Shown here: in pieces, positions 8,216-17,414 of the stretch
Layout: each line of letters begins with the position of its first letter
How positions within the stretch are numbered: the first letter of the stretch is position 1
Origin: Tabrizicola sp.
GTDB taxonomy: Bacteria > Pseudomonadota > Alphaproteobacteria > Rhodobacterales > Rhodobacteraceae
Assembly: GCF_016792905.1 (NCBI RefSeq)
Contig: NZ_JAEULP010000020.1
Location: 62,001-126,000 of the forward strand
Direction: 5' to 3'
DNA length: 64,000 nucleotides
Made by a program: the position numbers and the translations under genes
Notes under the pieces: generated by a model
What the model saw: the letters and a program-made list of their open reading frames with translations, nothing else
Database searches by the model: none
What the model was told of the DNA's origin: nothing

Positions 8216-8602
8216 ATGCTGCGCATCGTCCTTGCTGCCACCCTCGCGCTTTCCGCCCCACTCTCGCTTCCCGCCGCGGCGAAGGACAAGTCCTGCCCGC
8301 CCGGCCTAGCCAAGAAGGCCGTGCCCTGCGTGCCCCCCGGTCAGGCGAAAAAGTGGGATGACGGCGATCGCGGCCATGAGGAAGAACACGATCACGACCG
8401 CCACCACCCTGACTGGCACGCGGGCGACCGGGTCCGCGACGACTACGTCCTGATCCCGCGTGCCGAGTGGGAACGCCTGCGCCTGCGCGACTATCGCGAC
8501 GGCAGCCGGTATCTGCAAGTCGACAACCAGATCCTGCGGGTGGCAGGTGATGCGCTGATCGTCATCGAGGCCGTCCGGATCCTGGACCGTGTGCTGAACT
8601 GA
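8216..8602 (+). CDS. Small exported protein with an RcnB-like C-terminus (128 aa)
   Basis: ATG preceded by AGGAG at proper spacing. Signal peptide residues 1-22 (MLRIVLAATLALSAPLSLPA, AAA cleavage). The mature part begins with a Cys/Pro-rich segment (SCPPGLAKK, CVPPGQAKK), then a His/Asp-rich stretch (HEEEHDHDRHHPDWH) that could bind metal, then DDYVLIPRAEWERL and RYLQVDNQILRV, which resembles the end of RcnB-type periplasmic proteins. The two CxPPGxAKK repeats are striking. Function unknown; periplasmic metal handling is only a suggestion. Convergent with uvrA, stops 26 bp apart. Confidence 0.8.
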   Translation: MLRIVLAATLALSAPLSLPAAAKDKSCPPGLAKKAVPCVPPGQAKKWDDGDRGHEEEHDHDRHHPDWHAGDRVRDDYVLIPRAEWERLRLRDYRDGSRYLQVDNQILRVAGDALIVIEAVRILDRVLN

Positions 8603-8628
8603 CGCGGGCGCGTGTGCAATCTGCCCAC

Positions 8629-11493
8629 CTACTCCGCCGCCACCCGGCGCGGGCGAAGAAGATCCTTGAGGTAGCGCCCGGTGTGGCTCGCCTCGACCTT
8701 GACCACCTCCTCGGGTGTGCCGGTGGCCACGATCTCGCCGCCGCCATCGCCGCCCTCGGGGCCGATGTCGATCACCCAGTCGGCGGTTTTCACCACGTCG
8801 AGGTTGTGTTCGATGACCACGACGGTGTTGCCCTGTTCCACCAGCGAATGCAGGACCTCCAGAAGCTTCCGCACATCCTCGAAGTGGAGGCCCGTCGTCG
8901 GCTCGTCGAGGATATAGAGCGTCCGCCCCGTCGCCCGACGGGAAAGCTCCTTCGACAGCTTCACCCGCTGCGCCTCGCCGCCTGACAGGGTCGTCGCCTG
9001 CTGGCCGACCTTGATGTAGCCCAGCCCGACCTCGCAGAGCGCATCCATCTTCTCGCGGATTGCCGGGATCGCCTGGAAGAAGTCGCGGGCGTCTTCGCAT
9101 GTCATCTCAAGAACCTCGGCTATGCTCTTGTTCTTGAATTTGACTTCCAGAGTCTCACGGTTGTAGCGGTGGCCCTTGCAGGTTTCGCAGGTGACATAGA
9201 CATCCGGCAGGAAATTCATCTCGATCTTGAGGACGCCATCGCCCTGGCAGGCCTCGCAGCGCCCACCCTTGACGTTGAAGCTGAACCGCCCCGGCCCGTA
9301 GCCCCGCGCCTTCGATTCCGGCAGCCCGGCGAACCAGTCGCGGATCGGGGTGAAGGCGCCGGTGTAGGTCGCAGGGTTCGACCGTGGGGTGCGCCCGATG
9401 GGCCGCTGGTCGATGTCGATCACCTTGTCCAGATGCTCGAACCCCCTGATCGTCTCGCAGGGCGCGGGCGTCTCATGCGCCCCGTTCAGCCGCATGGCGG
9501 CGGTCTTGTACAACGTCTCGATGGTCAAGGACGACTTGCCCCCGCCAGACACCCCGGTCACGCAGACGAACTTGCCCAGCGGGAATTCGGCCGTCACCGA
9601 TTTCAGGTTGTTCCCCGTCGCGCCGACGACGACCAGCTTCTTGCCATTGCCCTTGCGCCGGATCTTCGGCACCGCGATCTCTCGCGTGCCAGAGAGGTAT
9701 TGCCCGGTCAAACTGGCGGGGTCGGCCGCAACTTGCTCCGGTGTGCCGTGGCTGACCACCATCCCGCCATGCACTCCGGCCCCCGGGCCCATGTCGAAGA
9801 CATAATCCGCCTCGCGGATCGCGTCCTCGTCATGTTCCACCACAAGCACCGTGTTCCCCGCATCGCGCAGGTTCTTCAGCGTGGTCAGAAGCCGGTCATT
9901 GTCACGCTGGTGCAGGCCGATGCTGGGTTCGTCCAGCACATACAGCACCCCGGTCAGGCCCGAGCCGATCTGCGAGGCCAGCCGGATGCGCTGCGATTCC
10001 CCGCCCGACAGGGTGCCTGCCGCACGGCTCATCGTAAGGTAGTTGAGGCCGACATTCACAAGGAAACCAAGACGTTCACGGATTTCCTTCAGGATCGCCC
10101 GCGCGATCTCGTTCTGCTGCTTCGTCAGTGTCTCGGCCACGCCTTCGACCCAGGCGAAGGCTTCGGTGATCGACATCTGCACCACCTGGCCGATGTGCAG
10201 GCGCGCGATCTTGACCGCCAGCGCCTCGGGCTTCAGCCGGTAGCCGCCACAGGCCCCGCAGGCACGGTTCGACTGGTAGCGCTCCATCTCCTCGCGGCTC
10301 CAGGCGCTGTCGGTCTCGCGGTAGCGGCGCTCCATGTTGGGGATGATCCCCTCATAGACCCGCTTCACCTGATAGACCCGCCCGCCCTCGTCATAGCGGA
10401 ACTCGATCTCCTCGCCCTTCGACCCCTGCAGGAACAGCTCCTGCACCGCTTCGGGCAGGTCCTTCCACTTGGCCTTCAGGTTGAAACCGTAGTGCTTGGA
10501 CAGGGCCTCCATCGTCTGCGTCAGGTAGGGCGATTTCGACTTGGCCCAGGGCGCGATGGCGCCTTGCAGGAGCGTCAGGTTCTGGTCCGGCACGACCAGC
10601 CGTTCGTCGAAGAACAGTTCCACGCCCAGCCCGTCACAGACCGGGCAGGCGCCGAAGGGGGCGTTGAAGGAAAAGAGCCGCGGCTCGATCTCGGCGATGG
10701 TGAAGCCGCTGACCGGACACGCGAATTTCTCGGAATAGGTCACGCGGACCGGCTCCTCGCCTTCCCTGGCATCGGCCAGCTCGATCACTGCAATCCCGTC
10801 GGCCAAGTTCAGCGCGGTGCGGAAGCTGTCCGCCAGCCGCGTCTCGATCCCCTCGCGTACCACGATCCGGTCGACCACCACGTCGATGTTGTGGCGGAAC
10901 TTCTTGTCGAGCGTGGGCGGCTCTTCCAGCTCATGGAAGGCGCCGTTGACCTTCACCCGCTGGAAGCCCTGCTTGCGCAGGTCGAGGAATTCCTTGCGAT
11001 ACTCCCCCTTGCGGTCCCGAACGATGGGCGCCAGCAGATAGGCGCGTGTCCCCTCGGCCATCGCCATCACCGCATCCACCATGTCCTGCACCTGCATCGC
11101 GGTGATCGGCAGGCCGGTGGCCGGGGAAAAGGGCGTGCCGACCCGGGCGAAGAGGAGGCGGAGGTAGTCGTATATCTCTGTCACCGTGCCGACAGTCGAG
11201 CGCGGGTTCTTCGAGGTGGTCTTCTGCTCGATGGAGATCGCTGGGCTCAGGCCGGAGATATGGTCGACATCCGGCTTGCCCATCATGTCGAGGAACTGCC
11301 GGGCATAGGCCGACAGAGATTCAACATAGCGGCGCTGGCCTTCCGCATAGATGGTGTCGAAGGCGAGGCTGGACTTGCCCGACCCCGACAGCCCGGTGAT
11401 CACCACCAGCTGGTCGCGCGGAATCGCGACATCGACGCCCTTCAGGTTATGTTCGCGGGCGCCCCGCACTTCGATGAACTTCTGTTCGGCCAT
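8629..11493 (-). CDS. uvrA: UvrABC excision nuclease subunit A
   Basis: 954 residues from the ATG giving [20 protein letters not shown], the usual UvrA N-terminus; an ATG 8 codons earlier lacks that match. Two ABC ATPase modules: Walker [15 protein letters not shown] near residue 33 and [14 protein letters not shown] in the second half, signatures [12 protein letters not shown] and [12 protein letters not shown]. Zinc-binding Cys pairs are visible at CPVCDG, CGACGG, CEACQG and CETCKG. It recognises DNA damage with UvrB in nucleotide excision repair. No LexA box was recognised in the 84 bp upstream. Confidence 0.98.
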   Translation of the reverse strand: MAEQKFIEVRGAREHNLKGVDVAIPRDQLVVITGLSGSGKSSLAFDTIYAEGQRRYVESLSAYARQFLDMMGKPDVDHISGLSPAISIEQKTTSKNPRSTVGTVTEIYDYLRLLFARVGTPFSPATGLPITAMQVQDMVDAVMAMAEGTRAYLLAPIVRDRKGEYRKEFLDLRKQGFQRVKVNGAFHELEEPPTLDKKFRHNIDVVVDRIVVREGIETRLADSFRTALNLADGIAVIELADAREGEEPVRVTYSEKFACPVSGFTIAEIEPRLFSFNAPFGACPVCDGLGVELFFDERLVVPDQNLTLLQGAIAPWAKSKSPYLTQTMEALSKHYGFNLKAKWKDLPEAVQELFLQGSKGEEIEFRYDEGGRVYQVKRVYEGIIPNMERRYRETDSAWSREEMERYQSNRACGACGGYRLKPEALAVKIARLHIGQVVQMSITEAFAWVEGVAETLTKQQNEIARAILKEIRERLGFLVNVGLNYLTMSRAAGTLSGGESQRIRLASQIGSGLTGVLYVLDEPSIGLHQRDNDRLLTTLKNLRDAGNTVLVVEHDEDAIREADYVFDMGPGAGVHGGMVVSHGTPEQVAADPASLTGQYLSGTREIAVPKIRRKGNGKKLVVVGATGNNLKSVTAEFPLGKFVCVTGVSGGGKSSLTIETLYKTAAMRLNGAHETPAPCETIRGFEHLDKVIDIDQRPIGRTPRSNPATYTGAFTPIRDWFAGLPESKARGYGPGRFSFNVKGGRCEACQGDGVLKIEMNFLPDVYVTCETCKGHRYNRETLEVKFKNKSIAEVLEMTCEDARDFFQAIPAIREKMDALCEVGLGYIKVGQQATTLSGGEAQRVKLSKELSRRATGRTLYILDEPTTGLHFEDVRKLLEVLHSLVEQGNTVVVIEHNLDVVKTADWVIDIGPEGGDGGGEIVATGTPEEVVKVEASHTGRYLKDLLRPRRVAAE

Positions 11494-11577
11494 GGCAACC
11501 CCCGGACATGCGGCCAAGAGATAGTGCGTCGCGGCCGAGTCTCCAACCAGAATTTGTGAACGAAAAGGGAACGGTCG

Positions 11578-12738
11578 TCAATCGGCGGACAGTCGGCGGC
11601 GGCGCGCCTGAAGCTGGTGCACGCCGATCCCGAGCAGGCACAGCGTGGTGGCCGCCAAGGCGAGCCCCGGCGGACCGATACTCGCCATGAGCGCAGCGAG
11701 GATCGGGGTGCCTGTCGTGGTGCCCAGGTTGCCCAGCTGCGCCACCGCCCCCGCAGCGCGGGCCCGGTCCTCTGCCGTGGCGTTCAGCTCGGGGATCGAG
11801 GCGAAGCTGGCGCCCTGCACGATCCCCAGCGCGGCGGAGAGGAGGAACCCGCCCGCAACCATCCCGGCCCCCTGCCCCCAGAACAGCCACAGGAGCAGGA
11901 AGCCCGGAATGGCCGACGCGTAGCCAAGTTGCACCAGCCGGACGGCCGACATGCGTTTCAAAAGCCGGACCCCGAGGGTCAGCGAGACTGCGATGGAGAC
12001 GAGCGGCATCCCGGCGGCGATCAGGGCGCGGTGGGTCTCGGGGGTCTCGGGCGGGAGCAGGGTCAGGATGGCGACATAGAGGAAGGTATAGCAGCAGAAC
12101 CCCATGGCCGGGGCGGCGAGGCGGGGAGAGGCGTAGATTTCGGCGTGCTGGGCGAGGAGATTGCCAAGCGGCGCCGGATCGTGGCGCGGGTCGGGCGGCA
12201 GGGTCAGGTACAGGATCGTGGCAAGCGCGGCCATGTAGGTGGCGTGGCCGAGGAAGAGGGTGGTGGGCGCCAGGTGCGGGCCGATCAGGGCGAGCACGGT
12301 GTAGGTGACACCGAAGAAGCTGGACCAGAGGGTCATCGCCAGTGGGCGGCGGTCATCGGGAGCGAGGGCGGCAATCATGGTGGGGCCGACGACGACGACG
12401 GAAAGGTGGCTTCCTCCCTCGACGATGCGGGAGGCGAGCATCAGCGGGTAGGCGGGCATCAGGGACTGGAGGGCGGACATCGCGGCCCCGGCGGCGAGCG
12501 CCGTCACGATGGCGCGGCGGGGGCCGATGCGGGCGACCAGCAATCCGGCGGTGGTGCCGAAGATCAGGCCGACCATGCCGACGATGGAGACGACGAGGCC
12601 GAGGGCGATCTCTCCATTCCCGCCGTAGGTGGCCCGCAGGCTTTCGTAGAGGATCGATATCTTGCCGAACTGGGCGGCGGCGCCGAGACCGGCGCACCAG
12701 AGGAGGAGGACGAGGAACATGGGGGGCAGCGGGCGCAT
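11578..12738 (-). CDS. MFS transporter
   Basis: 386 residues from ATG (MRPLPPMFLVLLLWCAGLG); a GTG 48 bp upstream is in frame but lies inside a repeated palindrome, so ATG is preferred. No good ribosome-binding site is seen for either. About 12 transmembrane segments; the MFS A-like loop appears as LLVARIGPRR after segment 2. Substrate unknown; sugar, drug or metabolite export are all possible. It stands alone between uvrA (same strand, 84 bp away) and a repeat-rich gap. Confidence 0.85.
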   Translation of the reverse strand: MRPLPPMFLVLLLWCAGLGAAAQFGKISILYESLRATYGGNGEIALGLVVSIVGMVGLIFGTTAGLLVARIGPRRAIVTALAAGAAMSALQSLMPAYPLMLASRIVEGGSHLSVVVVGPTMIAALAPDDRRPLAMTLWSSFFGVTYTVLALIGPHLAPTTLFLGHATYMAALATILYLTLPPDPRHDPAPLGNLLAQHAEIYASPRLAAPAMGFCCYTFLYVAILTLLPPETPETHRALIAAGMPLVSIAVSLTLGVRLLKRMSAVRLVQLGYASAIPGFLLLWLFWGQGAGMVAGGFLLSAALGIVQGASFASIPELNATAEDRARAAGAVAQLGNLGTTTGTPILAALMASIGPPGLALAATTLCLLGIGVHQLQARRRRLSAD

Positions 12739-12779
12739 GGCGCAGTCGTAGCTGGATCGCGGGCGGGGTGCCAGAGGGG

Positions 12780-12850
12780 TGTCCACGGTGGACAGATTTT
12801 CTGGTCGTTCGATTTCAAGGGCTTGCGCGCGGGCGTTCAGGGATTGTTAA
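12780..12850 (+). repeat. Dispersed 71-bp intergenic element, copy A (head palindrome TGTCCACGGTGGACA)
   Basis: Begins with 7-bp arms TGTCCAC/GTGGACA around one base, then a 56-bp block ending in TTAA. It aligns without any gap to 45570-45640: shared positions include TCAA, GG, TTG, CGCGG, CGTTCA and the final TTAA at identical distances. Both copies are on the plus strand and in intergenic DNA next to minus-strand genes. Confidence 0.65.
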
Positions 12851-12972
12851 GGGCTTGCACCATGCGCGGTCGCGCTCGATGACAGCGGGGACGGTGGGTT
12901 GGCACCCACCCTACCACCCCTCGCGGAGCGATGAAATGGCGTGAGCGCGCGCGCCCCTGGTTGGCGGGGAAC

Positions 12973-13010
12973 GCCTCCGGCGGGGATATTTGGGCCAGTA
13001 TGAAAGGTGG
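12973..13010 (+). repeat. Intergenic direct repeat, copy 1 (about 38 bp)
   Basis: Contains CTCCGGCGGGGATATTTG and ATGAAAGG. A second copy lies 65 bp downstream with about 80% identity and one 1-bp gap. I recall closely similar sequence scattered between genes of Rhodobacter and Paracoccus; role unknown. Confidence 0.6.
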
Positions 13011-13037
13011 GCAGGGCGCGTGTGGCGGGCCGCAGAT

Positions 13038-13075
13038 GGCTCCGGCAGGGATATTTGCGGCAAAGATGAAAGGCA
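13038..13075 (+). repeat. Intergenic direct repeat, copy 2 (about 38 bp)
   Basis: Contains CTCCGGCAGGGATATTTG and GATGAAAGG; partner of 12973-13010. It ends about 50 bp before the stop of the methyltransferase gene on the opposite strand. Confidence 0.6.
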
Positions 13076-13126
13076 GATCGTAGGCCCCGGTCATGCGACG
13101 AGGAGACGACGTCGAACGAGAAGGGA

Positions 13127-13681
13127 TCAGGCGCGCTGCGCCATGGCCCAGGCGACGATGGGGAAGTCCGGGTCGTTGGTCAGGTCATCGTCCCTGTATT
13201 CCGGCGGCCAGGGGGTTTCCAGATTGCGCAGCGCGGCGGCGCGGTTGCCCCATTGGAAGGACTGCACCCGATCCGGATCGAAGCCGCCTTCGACCAGCAG
13301 GTTCGCCAGCCCGCGCGCCGACCAGCGGGAACAGTCGACCGGGGCGGCGTGCCAGGGAATGAAGAACGGCACCGCGATCCAGAACCAGCCGCCGGGCCGC
13401 AGCATGCGATGCACGCTGCGGGTAGCGGCATGGGGGCGGTCGATATGTTCCCAGACCTGATTGGCCAGGATCAGGTCGAACTTCAACACCTTGCCCGCGC
13501 CATCGCGGAAAGGGCCGGTGCAGGGGTCATGCTGGGGAAAATGGAAGCTGCGATAGCTGCGGAAGGCGAACATCTCGCCCCACTTGCCCGAGATTTCGGC
13601 CACATCCAGCCCCTTGGGGCCGAGACTGGCAATCCAGTCCCGGCTGGCCTTCTGCATCACGATCCGGTTCAGCGACCGCAT
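13127..13681 (-). CDS. Class I SAM-dependent methyltransferase-like protein, coupled to lpd
   Basis: 184 residues. The ATG shares its A with the lpd stop (TGATG), so translation is probably coupled; the longer in-frame extension overlaps lpd antisense-free frame space and is not real. Visible features are a motif-I-like GLDVAEISGKWG, ILANQVWEHIDRP (motif IV region) and MLRPGGWFWIAVPFF (post-motif V), the order seen in methyltransferase type 11/class I folds. The usual GxGxG is degenerate (AEISGKWG), as in several sugar or lipid methyltransferases. Substrate unknown. Confidence 0.8.
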   Translation of the reverse strand: MRSLNRIVMQKASRDWIASLGPKGLDVAEISGKWGEMFAFRSYRSFHFPQHDPCTGPFRDGAGKVLKFDLILANQVWEHIDRPHAATRSVHRMLRPGGWFWIAVPFFIPWHAAPVDCSRWSARGLANLLVEGGFDPDRVQSFQWGNRAAALRNLETPWPPEYRDDDLTNDPDFPIVAWAMAQRA

Positions 13682-15078
13682 CAGATGTGGAGCGCGCGTC
13701 CGTAGGCGTCGAGCACGGCTTCGTGCATCATTTCCGACAGGGTCGGGTGCGGGAAGACGGTGTTCATCAGGTCTTCTTCCGTGGTCTCCAGCGCGCGGCC
13801 GACGACATAGCCCTGGATCAGCTCGGTCACTTCGGCGCCGATCATGTGCGCGCCCAGTAGCTCGCCGGTCCTGGCATCGAAGAGGGTCTTGATCATGCCC
13901 TCGGGCTCGCCCAGAGCGATGGCCTTGCCGTTGCCGATGAAGGGGAAGCGGCCGACCTTGATCTGATAGCCCGCCTCCTTCGCCTTGGCCTCGGTCAGGC
14001 CGACGGAGGCCACCTGCGGCTGGCAATAGGTGCAGCCCGCGATGGAGTTCGGCTTGATCGGATGCGGATGGCCGCCCGCGATCAGTTCGGCCACCATCAC
14101 GCCCTCATGGCTGGCCTTGTGGGCGAGCCAGGGTGCCCCGGCGATATCGCCGATGGCGTAAAGCCCTTCGACCCCGGTGCGGCAGAATTCGTCGGTCACG
14201 ACATGGGTGCGGTCGATCTTCACGCCGAGCGCTTCGAGGCCAAGGTTTTCAACATTGCCGACGATGCCGACGGCGGAGATCACCGTGTCGAAGTCCTGCG
14301 TGGTGATCTTGCCGTCCTGCTCGATATGCGCGGTGACGCCCTTGCCGGGATGCCGGTCCAGCTTCTTGACCGCCGCCTTTTCCAGAATCTTCATCCCCTG
14401 CTTGATGAAAGCCTTTTTCGCGAAGGCGCTGATTTCGGCGTCTTCCACCGGCAGGATGCGGTCCATCACTTCCACGACCGTCGTGTCAGCGCCCAGCGTG
14501 TTGAAGAAGCTGGCGAATTCGATGCCGATGGCGCCCGAGCCGATCACCAGCAGCTTCTTGGGCATCCGGGTCGCGACGAGGGCGTGCTTGTAGGACCAGA
14601 CCAGATCGCCGTCCGCCTCCAGCCCCGGCAGCTCGCGGGCGCGGGCGCCGGTCGCCACGATGATCGACTTCGCGGTCAGGTCCTCGGTGCCCTTGTCGGT
14701 CTTGACGCTGACGGTTCCCTTCTTCGGCAGGGTCGCGGCGCCCATGAAGACCGTGACCTTGTTCTTCTTCATCAGATGGCCGATGCCGCCCGACAGCTGT
14801 TTCGCCACGCCACGCGACCGCGCGACGACGGCGGGCAGGTCGAAGCCGATGCCGTCGGCCTTCAGCCCGAAATCCTTGGCGCGGTGCATCAGGTGGAAGA
14901 CCTCGGCCGAGCGGAGGAGTGCCTTGGTCGGGATGCAGCCCCAGTTCAGGCAGATGCCGCCCAGATGTTCGCGTTCGACGATGGCGACTTTCAGGCCAAG
15001 CTGGGAGGCGCGGATGGCGGCGACATAGCCCCCCGGTCCGGCACCGATCACGATTACGTCGAAGCTTTGGGCAGCCAT
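13681..15078 (-). CDS. lpdA: Dihydrolipoyl dehydrogenase (E3)
   Basis: 465 residues. FAD-binding GAGPGGYVAAI at residues 12-22, redox-active disulfide C43/C48 in GGICLNWGCIPTKAL, NAD-binding VIGSGAIGIEFA, FAD motif YAIGDIAG, and the C-terminal dimer interface HPHPTLSE-like HPTLSEMMHEA with catalytic His. It reoxidises dihydrolipoamide of the pyruvate, 2-oxoglutarate or branched-chain dehydrogenase complexes or glycine cleavage. No E1/E2 genes adjoin it, so the partner complex cannot be told from context. It overlaps the downstream methyltransferase by one base. Confidence 0.97.
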   Translation of the reverse strand: MAAQSFDVIVIGAGPGGYVAAIRASQLGLKVAIVEREHLGGICLNWGCIPTKALLRSAEVFHLMHRAKDFGLKADGIGFDLPAVVARSRGVAKQLSGGIGHLMKKNKVTVFMGAATLPKKGTVSVKTDKGTEDLTAKSIIVATGARARELPGLEADGDLVWSYKHALVATRMPKKLLVIGSGAIGIEFASFFNTLGADTTVVEVMDRILPVEDAEISAFAKKAFIKQGMKILEKAAVKKLDRHPGKGVTAHIEQDGKITTQDFDTVISAVGIVGNVENLGLEALGVKIDRTHVVTDEFCRTGVEGLYAIGDIAGAPWLAHKASHEGVMVAELIAGGHPHPIKPNSIAGCTYCQPQVASVGLTEAKAKEAGYQIKVGRFPFIGNGKAIALGEPEGMIKTLFDARTGELLGAHMIGAEVTELIQGYVVGRALETTEEDLMNTVFPHPTLSEMMHEAVLDAYGRALHI

Positions 15079-15154
15079 CTTTCCCTCCTCCAGAAAAAGT
15101 AGTTTGCCATTAAACTATCCGAAAAACCCAAGCAACATTGGTGTTGCCGTGGGC

Positions 15155-15742
15155 CTATGCGCCGGGCGCATGGCTGTCCTTCATTGCCTTGACCAACGCG
15201 GCATAGCCGCCCTGGTCGAGATAGGCCTGTTCCTCGGGTGTCGAGACCCGGCCAAGCGCCGCGTTGCGGGTGGGGAAGCGGCCATAGCGCAGGATGATGG
15301 CCTGATGCGCCCGGGCGTGGAGGAGGTTCTCGGGGTCGGAGGGCAGGCGGTCGCGCATGTATTCCACCGCAAGCGCCTGGTCGGCCGGATCCTCGGAATG
15401 TTCGAAGGGCATGTAGAAGAACTGGCGTTCGGGTTCGGGGGCGTTCAGGTCCCAGCCCTCCGCCACGGCCTTGCGGGTGGCGGCGCGGGCCAGCGGGTCG
15501 GTCGCGAAGGCCAAGGCGGTGCCGCGATGGATGTTGCGCGGGATCTGGTCGGTGAGGATCAGGTAGGCGAGCGTGCCGACCGTGCCATCGACCCAGTGCT
15601 CAAGCCCGCCGTCATGGGCCGCCTGCCAGAGGTCGGCGAAGCGGTCGCGGCAGAGGCTGTCGATCTCGTCCCCGCCGGCATACCAGCCCTTCGGGCCAAG
15701 CTCGTGCAGCCAGAATTCCAGGACCTCGACCGGGTCGGACAT
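15155..15742 (-). CDS. DUF924 family protein
   Basis: 195 residues from the ATG with GGGAGG five bases upstream. Family signatures are PVEVLEFWLHELGPKGWYAG at the N-terminus, LILTDQIPRNIHRGTALAFA in the middle, and FFYMPFEHSED. DUF924 proteins are all-helical with a TPR-like fold and no proven activity. It is probably a single-gene unit; the gap to lpd downstream is 76 bp. Confidence 0.92.
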   Translation of the reverse strand: MSDPVEVLEFWLHELGPKGWYAGGDEIDSLCRDRFADLWQAAHDGGLEHWVDGTVGTLAYLILTDQIPRNIHRGTALAFATDPLARAATRKAVAEGWDLNAPEPERQFFYMPFEHSEDPADQALAVEYMRDRLPSDPENLLHARAHQAIILRYGRFPTRNAALGRVSTPEEQAYLDQGGYAALVKAMKDSHAPGA

Positions 15743-15797
15743 CGGCACCTCCCTCGTTTCGGGGAAGCCTGACAGGCCTTTCCGCCGGGTGCAACCT

Positions 15798-17051
15798 CTA
15801 GCCTTTCGCGGGTTCGGGCGAGGGGCCGAGGTCGGGCGCGCTTTCGAGGACGGCGACGGTGGCGAGCGTCGAGGCCGTGGGCGCCACGCCCCGGAAGCCG
15901 CCGGTGTGGCTGGGTGCGGCGCGCTTGGTCATCCGCCAGATCGTGTAGCCGATCTGGATGGCATAGAGCACCGCCATGAACAGGAAGAAGCCGCGGGTAC
16001 CGACCACCCCCATCAGCCAGCCGGTGACGAGCGGGCCGAAGATCGCGCCGAACCCGTTCAGGAAGATCATCCCGGCCGAGGCGGCGGCCATCTGCTCCTT
16101 GGACAGGAAGTCGTTGGTATAGGCGATGAGGAGGGAATACATCGGGTAGGTCACGCCCCCCAGTACCGCCGCAACCGCCAGATAGGCCCAGAACGGCAGC
16201 TTGAAGATTGCCGCCACCGTCAGCACGATCAGGGCGGCTACCGAAAGCCAGAGCGTGATCTTGCGGCGGTCCATCCGGTCCGACATCCGGCCGATCGGGT
16301 ACTGCGCCAGCAGGCCGCCGACATAGAGGAAGCTGGTGAAAAGCGCGATCTGCCCGACGCTGAACAGGCTGAGCGTGCCCCAGACCGCGGCCATGCCGAA
16401 CATCGCCGAAAAGACGCCGCCCGAGATCAGCATGCCGACGCAGCCGAGGGGCGAGATGTGGAAGAGGTCGCGAAAGCCCAGCCGTGCGGTGGAATCGAAA
16501 GTGGGCGCGGGGGTGTCGGCCAGGAGGAGCGGCAGGAAGGCGAGCGAGACGAGGACCGAGGGGATCAGGAACATGTCGTAGCCGAAGGGGTCCCCGGCGG
16601 CGAGAAGCGCCTGGGAGGCGACGATGCCCAGCATCTGCACGATCATGTAGAGCGAGAGCGCCTGGCCGCGCGTCTCGTTCGTGGCGGTGTTGTTCAGCCA
16701 GCTTTCAGAGGTGATGTAGATGCCCGAGAAGGCAAAGCCGATCATGACCCGCATCAGCGCCCAGACCTGCCAGTCGACCAGCATCGGGAACAGCACGAGC
16801 ACGGCAGAGATCAGCGAGGCGAGGGCGGCGAAGACCCGGACATGGCCGACGCGGCGGATCATGCCGGGGGCAAGCCGCGAGCCGATCAGGAAGCCCAGGA
16901 AATAGGCCGACATCACCACCGACAGTTGCAGGGTGTTGAACGCTTCGAGCGTACCGCGGATGCCGAGGAGCGAGCCCTGCACGCCGTTGCCGACCATCAG
17001 GAGCATGACGCCGGTGAGGAGCGGCCAGGAATGGAAGAAGACGCGCAGCAT
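15798..17051 (-). CDS. MFS transporter, YcaD-like
   Basis: 417 residues, about 12 transmembrane helices. The MFS signature appears as LIGSRLAPGMIRRVGHVRVF after helix 2 and YPIGRMSDRMDRRKI after helix 8. N-terminus MLRVFFHSWPLLTGVMLLMV and SESWLNNTATNETRGQALSL are typical of the YcaD/MFS_1 group found widely in Rhodobacteraceae. Substrate unknown. It follows DUF3147 by 12 bp on the same strand, so queA, DUF3147 and this gene look like one transcript. Confidence 0.9.
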   Translation of the reverse strand: MLRVFFHSWPLLTGVMLLMVGNGVQGSLLGIRGTLEAFNTLQLSVVMSAYFLGFLIGSRLAPGMIRRVGHVRVFAALASLISAVLVLFPMLVDWQVWALMRVMIGFAFSGIYITSESWLNNTATNETRGQALSLYMIVQMLGIVASQALLAAGDPFGYDMFLIPSVLVSLAFLPLLLADTPAPTFDSTARLGFRDLFHISPLGCVGMLISGGVFSAMFGMAAVWGTLSLFSVGQIALFTSFLYVGGLLAQYPIGRMSDRMDRRKITLWLSVAALIVLTVAAIFKLPFWAYLAVAAVLGGVTYPMYSLLIAYTNDFLSKEQMAAASAGMIFLNGFGAIFGPLVTGWLMGVVGTRGFFLFMAVLYAIQIGYTIWRMTKRAAPSHTGGFRGVAPTASTLATVAVLESAPDLGPSPEPAKG

Positions 17052-17063
17052 CGGGGGCCTTCG

Positions 17064-17414
17064 TCAGAGTGGCAGGTTGAACCGTGGGGCGAGCCACAAG
17101 AGGAAGAAGTAGAGCGCAATCGTCAAGCCACATCCAAGGCCAAGCGAGACCCAGAAGCCATGCCCGTCCCGCATGAGCCGGGGCACCATCAGGAACATTG
17201 GCAAGGATGGCAGGACATACCAGAAGGTCGCCTCGAAATGGCTGGCGATTCGCGATGTGTCACCCGTATCGCGCCAAAGCCATATCACCCCCAGAATCGA
17301 CACCAGCGGCAATGAGGCGACCAGTGCCGCGACCCCGGGGCTGCGCCGGGCGATTTCGGAAATCGCGGCGATCAGGAGACCGGACAGGATGGACTTCAGG
17401 ACGAAGTAGCTCAT
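17064..17414 (-). CDS. DUF3147 family membrane protein
   Basis: 116 residues with four hydrophobic segments ([78 protein letters not shown]). The pattern matches DUF3147, small four-helix inner-membrane proteins without known role. Its ATG overlaps the queA stop in ATGA, so it is translated in coupling with queA. Confidence 0.88.
   Translation of the reverse strand: MSYFVLKSILSGLLIAAISEIARRSPGVAALVASLPLVSILGVIWLWRDTGDTSRIASHFEATFWYVLPSLPMFLMVPRLMRDGHGFWVSLGLGCGLTIALYFFLLWLAPRFNLPL

Larger units (their letters stand above)
12739..13126. other. Gene-free stretch of 388 bp carrying intergenic repeats
   Basis: No convincing gene. It holds the 71-bp palindrome-headed element (12780-12850) and two imperfect direct repeats (12973-13010 and 13038-13075). 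Short open frames here lack ribosome-binding sites and family features. Confidence 0.7.

Noticed and set aside
13682-14026. N-terminal extension of the methyltransferase frame
   Set aside because: This part is antisense-free but out of frame with lpd on the same strand and has no similarity; the TGATG start at 13681 explains the gene.
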